Notes under the pieces: generated by a model
What the model saw: only the letters and a program-made list of their open reading frames with translations
What the model was told of the DNA's origin: nothing
Databases searched by the model: none
Shown here: positions 61,520-64,000 of the stretch, one piece after another
Layout: each line of letters opens with the position of its first letter
Position numbering within the stretch: position 1 is the stretch's first letter
Source of the DNA: Heterotrichella gracilis
Lineage: Eukaryota; Sar; Xanthophyceae; Tribonematales; Xanthonemataceae
Reading direction: 5' to 3'
Assembly (NCBI GenBank): GCA_032358255.1
Contig: JAULBX010008107.1
Coordinates: 1-64,000, forward strand
Length of the DNA stretch: 64,000 nucleotides
Made by a program: the position numbers and the translations under genes

Positions 61520-61887
61520 GGGCTTGAATATTTTATTGTATTTTTAAACCACATAAGGGACATAAGACCACATAAGCAAAAATAACCATTTTAGAAGTTT
61601 AAAGACATAAAAGAAAAAATAAACCACCCTTCGACAGCCTCAGGGCAAAGCATAAGAAACATAAGAGCACATAAGAAATTAAAACATATAAGGCATGTAA
61701 GGACATTTAAGAATAAAAGAACCACCCTTCAAGAAATAAACCACATAAGAAACATAAGAGCACATAAGTATAAAAAGGTTTTGAATCACCCTACGGCTGG
61801 GCTTAGAGGAACTATAAGGCATATAAGGTTATTTAAGAAAAAACGAATCACATAATTCAAAAAATCTACAATTCAAAAATTCAATAA
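61520..61887. repeat. CATAAG-type periodic repeat array
   Basis: From about 61545 to 61850 words such as CCACATAAG, ACATAAGA and CATATAAGG recur at about 9-12 base steps, a diverged form of the CACTAAG family. One block contains CCCTTCGACAGCCTCAGGG (61627-61645), a sequence found nested elsewhere. No gene is seen. Confidence 0.7.
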
Positions 61888-62415
61888 TTATTTTGCTATC
61901 TCCGAAAATCTATTTACCCAGATCATCCACAAGCAAAAAATAAAAGCATACACTAAAAAGGTAAAGGTGTAGGTGTGATTAAAGTTGAGGTACTCCGGAA
62001 AATAATTGGCAGTAAGGGCTAAGGCCACTACACGCAAAATGTTTAATACATGAATGGCCATAATGCCTGCAGGAATGAACCATACTTTGTGTTTTTGGTT
62101 GCCGGGATACGCAATGATAAACACGGCGAATAAAGCAAAAAGTGTTATGGCGTTACAATTCGATCCTACCCAAACGCCATTCGAACCATCGATGCCAATC
62201 ACCTGCATGTCCCGGTCTTGAAGCACTTTAAAGGTTTTGTAACCGATGAGATGTAGTACATAATCTGAACTTTCAATAATAGAACCAATAAAACGTTGAT
62301 CATAATACGTGTAACGTTTTACAATAAACTGGTAAATGAGGTAAAGTGTTAGATAAAGAAAACCTGCTGTGAGAAGGAATTTGACAAAGGCATTAGAAGT
62401 AATACGCGCCTTCAT
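61888..62415 (-). CDS. xrtF: Exosortase family protein XrtF
   Basis: A 175-residue polytopic membrane transpeptidase-like protein. The exosortase catalytic residues are all present: Cys87 in GSNCNAITLFALF, Arg128 in NILRVVALA and His147 in FNHTYTF. Membrane helices lie at about 12-32, 88-103, 111-136 and 150-168. Exosortases are thought to recognise a C-terminal tripartite signal, cleave it and pass the protein on for surface attachment. A fitting substrate gene lies 11 bases upstream in the same unit. The short form is typical of XrtF in Bacteroidota. Confidence 0.88.
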   Translation of the reverse strand: MKARITSNAFVKFLLTAGFLYLTLYLIYQFIVKRYTYYDQRFIGSIIESSDYVLHLIGYKTFKVLQDRDMQVIGIDGSNGVWVGSNCNAITLFALFAVFIIAYPGNQKHKVWFIPAGIMAIHVLNILRVVALALTANYFPEYLNFNHTYTFTFLVYAFIFCLWMIWVNRFSEIAK

Positions 62416-62426
62416 AGAAGGGGAGT

Positions 62427-62654
62427 TTAAGAGATGCTTTCCGTTTTTTTACGGAGATCGTAGATCTTTTTAGCACCGTACAAACCGGCTGCTACCATTA
62501 AAAAGACAATTCCACCGTCAATGGGCACACAAGGAGGTGGCCAGCAACCGGGACTGCCTGTTGAACCACCACTTGGGGGAGGGGCAGGAGCTGCATACAC
62601 GGCCTGAAGACCGAATAAGAAAAGAATGGTAAGGAGACTTTTTAATGTTTTCAT
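62427..62654 (-). CDS. Small PID-CTERM protein, likely XrtF substrate
   Basis: A 75-residue exported protein. Signal peptide about 1-21. The mature linker is only about 22 residues, rich in Pro, Gly and Ser with Cys37 and Cys42 (CWPPPC). The C-terminal signal follows: Pro-Ile-Asp at 44-46, a hydrophobic helix GGIVFLMVAAGLYGA (47-61) and basic KK at 62-63 and later. This is the PID-CTERM type recognised by XrtF. It is the first gene of the unit, with a TTTG-N20-TACATTTA promoter. Such tiny substrates are seen next to XrtF; the function of the mature peptide is unknown. Confidence 0.82.
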   Translation of the reverse strand: MKTLKSLLTILFLFGLQAVYAAPAPPPSGGSTGSPGCWPPPCVPIDGGIVFLMVAAGLYGAKKIYDLRKKTESIS

Positions 62655-62666
62655 GTTGAAAGGGTA

Positions 62667-62698
62667 AATGTATAAAAAATCTTGAAATACAGCAAACG
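62667..62698 (-). promoter_or_regulatory. Promoter of the PID-CTERM / xrtF unit
   Basis: On the minus strand TTTG (62695-62698), 20 bases, TACATTTA (62667-62674), one base from consensus. The ATG is 12 bases downstream. Confidence 0.6.
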
Positions 62699-62849
62699 AG
62701 CAGGAATTATTTGGGGAAATTTAGCCAAATGAGTATTAATTGACGATAAGTTCGTGTATGGGTAACACACAGGAAAGGTACAACAACAAGAGGACTTAAT
62801 GGATTGCCTTCCTGAGATCCAACGGAATGTCATTCCGAACCGCCCCACC

Positions 62850-62976
62850 GGAATGCCTTCCTGAGCGTGAGCGAAGGATCTGTCCTAATCCAAAAGCCTC
62901 TGCAAAAGCGTACACTAGAACAGATGCTTCCTTCCCGAGGCGCGCTCGGGACAAGATCGTCAGCATGGCAAACTGC
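62850..62976 (+). repeat. ATCTGTTCTAGT inverted-repeat element, copy 1
   Basis: The core is GATCTGTCCTAATCC ... ACTAGAACAGATGC. Outer parts CCTTCCTGAGCG and CAGCATGGC bound it. It carries a nested CCCGAGGCGCGCTCGGG palindrome (62934-62950). Confidence 0.75.
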
Positions 62977-63003
62977 AAAGGTGACTGCCTTACTGAACGC
63001 CCA

Positions 63004-63126
63004 ACGGACTGCCTTCCTGAGCGTGAGCGAAGGATCCTTCGACAGGCTCAGGAGAACTCTGTTCTAGTCCAAAAGCCTTCACATAGGCTTACACTAGAAC
63101 AGATGCTTCGTTCCTCAGCATGGCAT
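63004..63126 (+). repeat. ATCTGTTCTAGT inverted-repeat element, copy 2
   Basis: Core CTGTTCTAGTCC ... ACTAGAACAGAT with inner AAGCC ... GGCTT pairing. It lacks the CCCGAG palindrome but carries a nested block with CCTTCGACAGGCTCAGG (63036-63052). Confidence 0.75.
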
Positions 63127-63161
63127 CTTCTTAACATAACGCCTTCCTGCACCCCCACCTT

Positions 63162-63260
63162 ACCGTCATTCCGAGGCACGAGGAATCTGTTCTAGTCCAA
63201 AAGCCTCTGCAAAAGTGTACAATAGAACAGATGCTTCCTAACGTCAGCATGGCAGAGTGC
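63162..63260 (+). repeat. ATCTGTTCTAGT inverted-repeat element, copy 3
   Basis: The simplest copy: GTCATTCCGAGGCACGAGG, AATCTGTTCTAGT, a short loop, AGAACAGAT and GTCAGCATGGC. It ends four bases before the stop codon of the GIY-YIG gene. Confidence 0.75.
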
Positions 63261-63263
63261 AAG

Positions 63264-63596
63264 TTAGCGAGAATGTGCATTTTCATCCGGTGGCCAAGGC
63301 ATTACTTCTTCGTTTAAAAATTTCCACGTTGGATTAACAGATTCAATTAATGCAACTTTTTTCTTTCTGGTCCATCCTTTAATTTGATTCTCTCTCTTTA
63401 GTGCCATACCAGGTTTTAAAAATCTTTCAAAGTATACTAAATTGTAACAATGGTAACGTCCTGCGAAGGTTTCTTTTTTACCACGATTCAGGTAATGTTC
63501 TGTTAGTCTTTGCGGCAAATCATTTGACATGCCTGTGTAAATAACCGTTTTGGAAAGATTTGTAGTTAAATAACAGAAGAAATTTGTTCGTCTCAT
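63264..63596 (-). CDS. GIY-YIG nuclease family protein
   Basis: A 110-residue protein of the small GIY-YIG family (YhbQ/UPF0213 type). The start at 63596 gives MRRTNFFCYLTTNLSKTVIY; an in-frame ATG 45 bases upstream adds unlike residues. The two strands of the fold are CYLTT and VIYTG (a variant of GIY and YIG), followed by the Arg in LPQRLTEH and the catalytic Glu in LKRENQIKGW. The end (NPTWKFLNEE) is typical of Bacteroidota members. The activity in the cell is not known. It lies inside a cluster of five inverted repeats, three on one side and two on the other. Confidence 0.85.
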   Translation of the reverse strand: MRRTNFFCYLTTNLSKTVIYTGMSNDLPQRLTEHYLNRGKKETFAGRYHCYNLVYFERFLKPGMALKRENQIKGWTRKKKVALIESVNPTWKFLNEEVMPWPPDENAHSR

Positions 63597-63689
63597 TTTT
63601 TGGGTGTTATTGTAAAAATAAAAAGAAATGGTGAAAATCATTACTAGTTTGGATGATTTGATTTATTTTTTTGGTGCTATCCAGATTCC

Positions 63690-63820
63690 CAACGAACTGC
63701 CTTCCTGAGCGTGAGCGAAGAATCTGTTCTAGTCCAAAAGCCTCTGCGTAAGCCTTCCATAGAACAGATGCTTCGTTCCCGAGGCAAGCTCGGGACAGGT
63801 CCTCAGCATGGCAGTCTGCA
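63690..63820 (+). repeat. ATCTGTTCTAGT inverted-repeat element, copy 4
   Basis: Core AATCTGTTCTAGTCC ... ATAGAACAGATGCTTCG, with a nested CCCGAGGCAAGCTCGGG palindrome (63778-63794) at the same place as in copy 1. Confidence 0.75.
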
Positions 63821-63847
63821 TGGGTGGCTGCCTTCCTGAACCCCTAG

Positions 63848-63953
63848 CGGAATGCCTTCCTGAGCGTTAGCGAAGGATCTGTTCTAATCCAAAAGCCTTA
63901 ACAAATGCTTACACTAGAACAGATGCTTCGTTCCTCAGCATGCCAACCTGCAT
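63848..63953 (+). repeat. ATCTGTTCTAGT inverted-repeat element, copy 5
   Basis: Core GATCTGTTCTAATCC ... ACTAGAACAGATGCTTCG, ending TTCCTCAGCATGCC, without any nested palindrome. Confidence 0.75.
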
Positions 63954-64000
63954 CACCGCAAAAGAATACCCCACTTTGAGAATCCCCACTAAACACTTAT

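Larger units (their letters stand above)
62699..63263. other. Repeat-filled gap, 565 bases
   Basis: It holds three copies of the right-end inverted-repeat element, a further piece (CCTTCCTGAGATCC at about 62808) and no gene. Open frames here read through repeats and have no protein-like sequence. Confidence 0.65.
63597..64000. other. Repeat-filled right edge
   Basis: It contains copies 4 and 5 of the right-end element. No gene is seen. The final 45 bases are unique and the window ends in non-coding sequence. Confidence 0.6.

Noticed and set aside
62827-63195. Open frames through the right-end repeats
   Set aside because: The predicted peptides simply repeat the element sequence (PERERRI-like phrases) and differ between copies as DNA repeats do.
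62800-63970. Possible CRISPR array at the right end
   Set aside because: The repeats are about 100 bases, imperfect, unevenly spaced and interrupted by a gene; there are no uniform spacers and no cas genes.

Overview
The window looks like chromosome of a Bacteroidota bacterium, probably a flavobacterium-like lineage. Support comes from several independent signs: two secreted proteins ending in the gliding-motility-type C-terminal domain of the type IX secretion system (T9SS), a T9SS type A tail on a third, a possible exosortase F / PID-CTERM set, almost no Shine-Dalgarno sequences, low-to-moderate GC, and many promoters of the Bacteroidota form TTTG-N19/20-TAnnTTTG. No rRNA, tRNA, prophage, insertion sequence or CRISPR array was recognised.

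Layout. 1-5 kb: minus-strand desaturase and a fabG / VWA / inhibitor-like unit. 5-11.4 kb: T9SS cargo, sucC, two exported unknowns, panB. 11.4-14.5 kb: minus-strand unit of a TlpA thioredoxin, an outer-membrane barrel and an Omp28-like lipoprotein. 14.7-24 kb: housekeeping genes (hemL, pgk, ispF, a secreted PHP-domain protein, tsaC facing hpt, then adk with an unusual histone-H1-like tail, obgE, rpmI, rplT). 24-37 kb: corA, rsmI, an ABC exporter, rbfA, a LolC/FtsX-type permease without an ordinary start codon, a dapB unit, an SLC13 transporter, lolD, a BioF-like enzyme and a PAP2 phosphatase. 37-50 kb: a 1695-residue T9SS adhesin-like protein, a TPR/PD40/SPOR-like envelope protein, a LytS/LytTR two-component pair, a SiaC-like protein and two tandem paralogous exported proteins. 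51-55.6 kb: a flavoprotein with iron-sulfur clusters in an operon with korA and korB (2-oxoacid:ferredoxin oxidoreductase). 55.6-64 kb: a more accessory, repeat-rich end with a MazF-type toxin-antitoxin pair, two exported proteins, glyA, the exosortase F genes with their small PID-CTERM substrate, and a GIY-YIG nuclease gene set among five copies of an inverted-repeat element.

The most unusual content is between the genes. At least three families of longer dispersed repeats occur (a three-hairpin element, a CACTAAG/CATAAG periodic element and the right-end ATCTGTTCTAGT element). Shorter palindromes sit inside some copies and are missing from sister copies, which suggests nested insertion of small palindromic elements. 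A second theme is promoter position: several TAnnTTTG elements lie only 4-6 bases before the start codon (tsaC, pgk, rbfA, the BrkB-like gene), predicting leaderless or nearly leaderless mRNAs.
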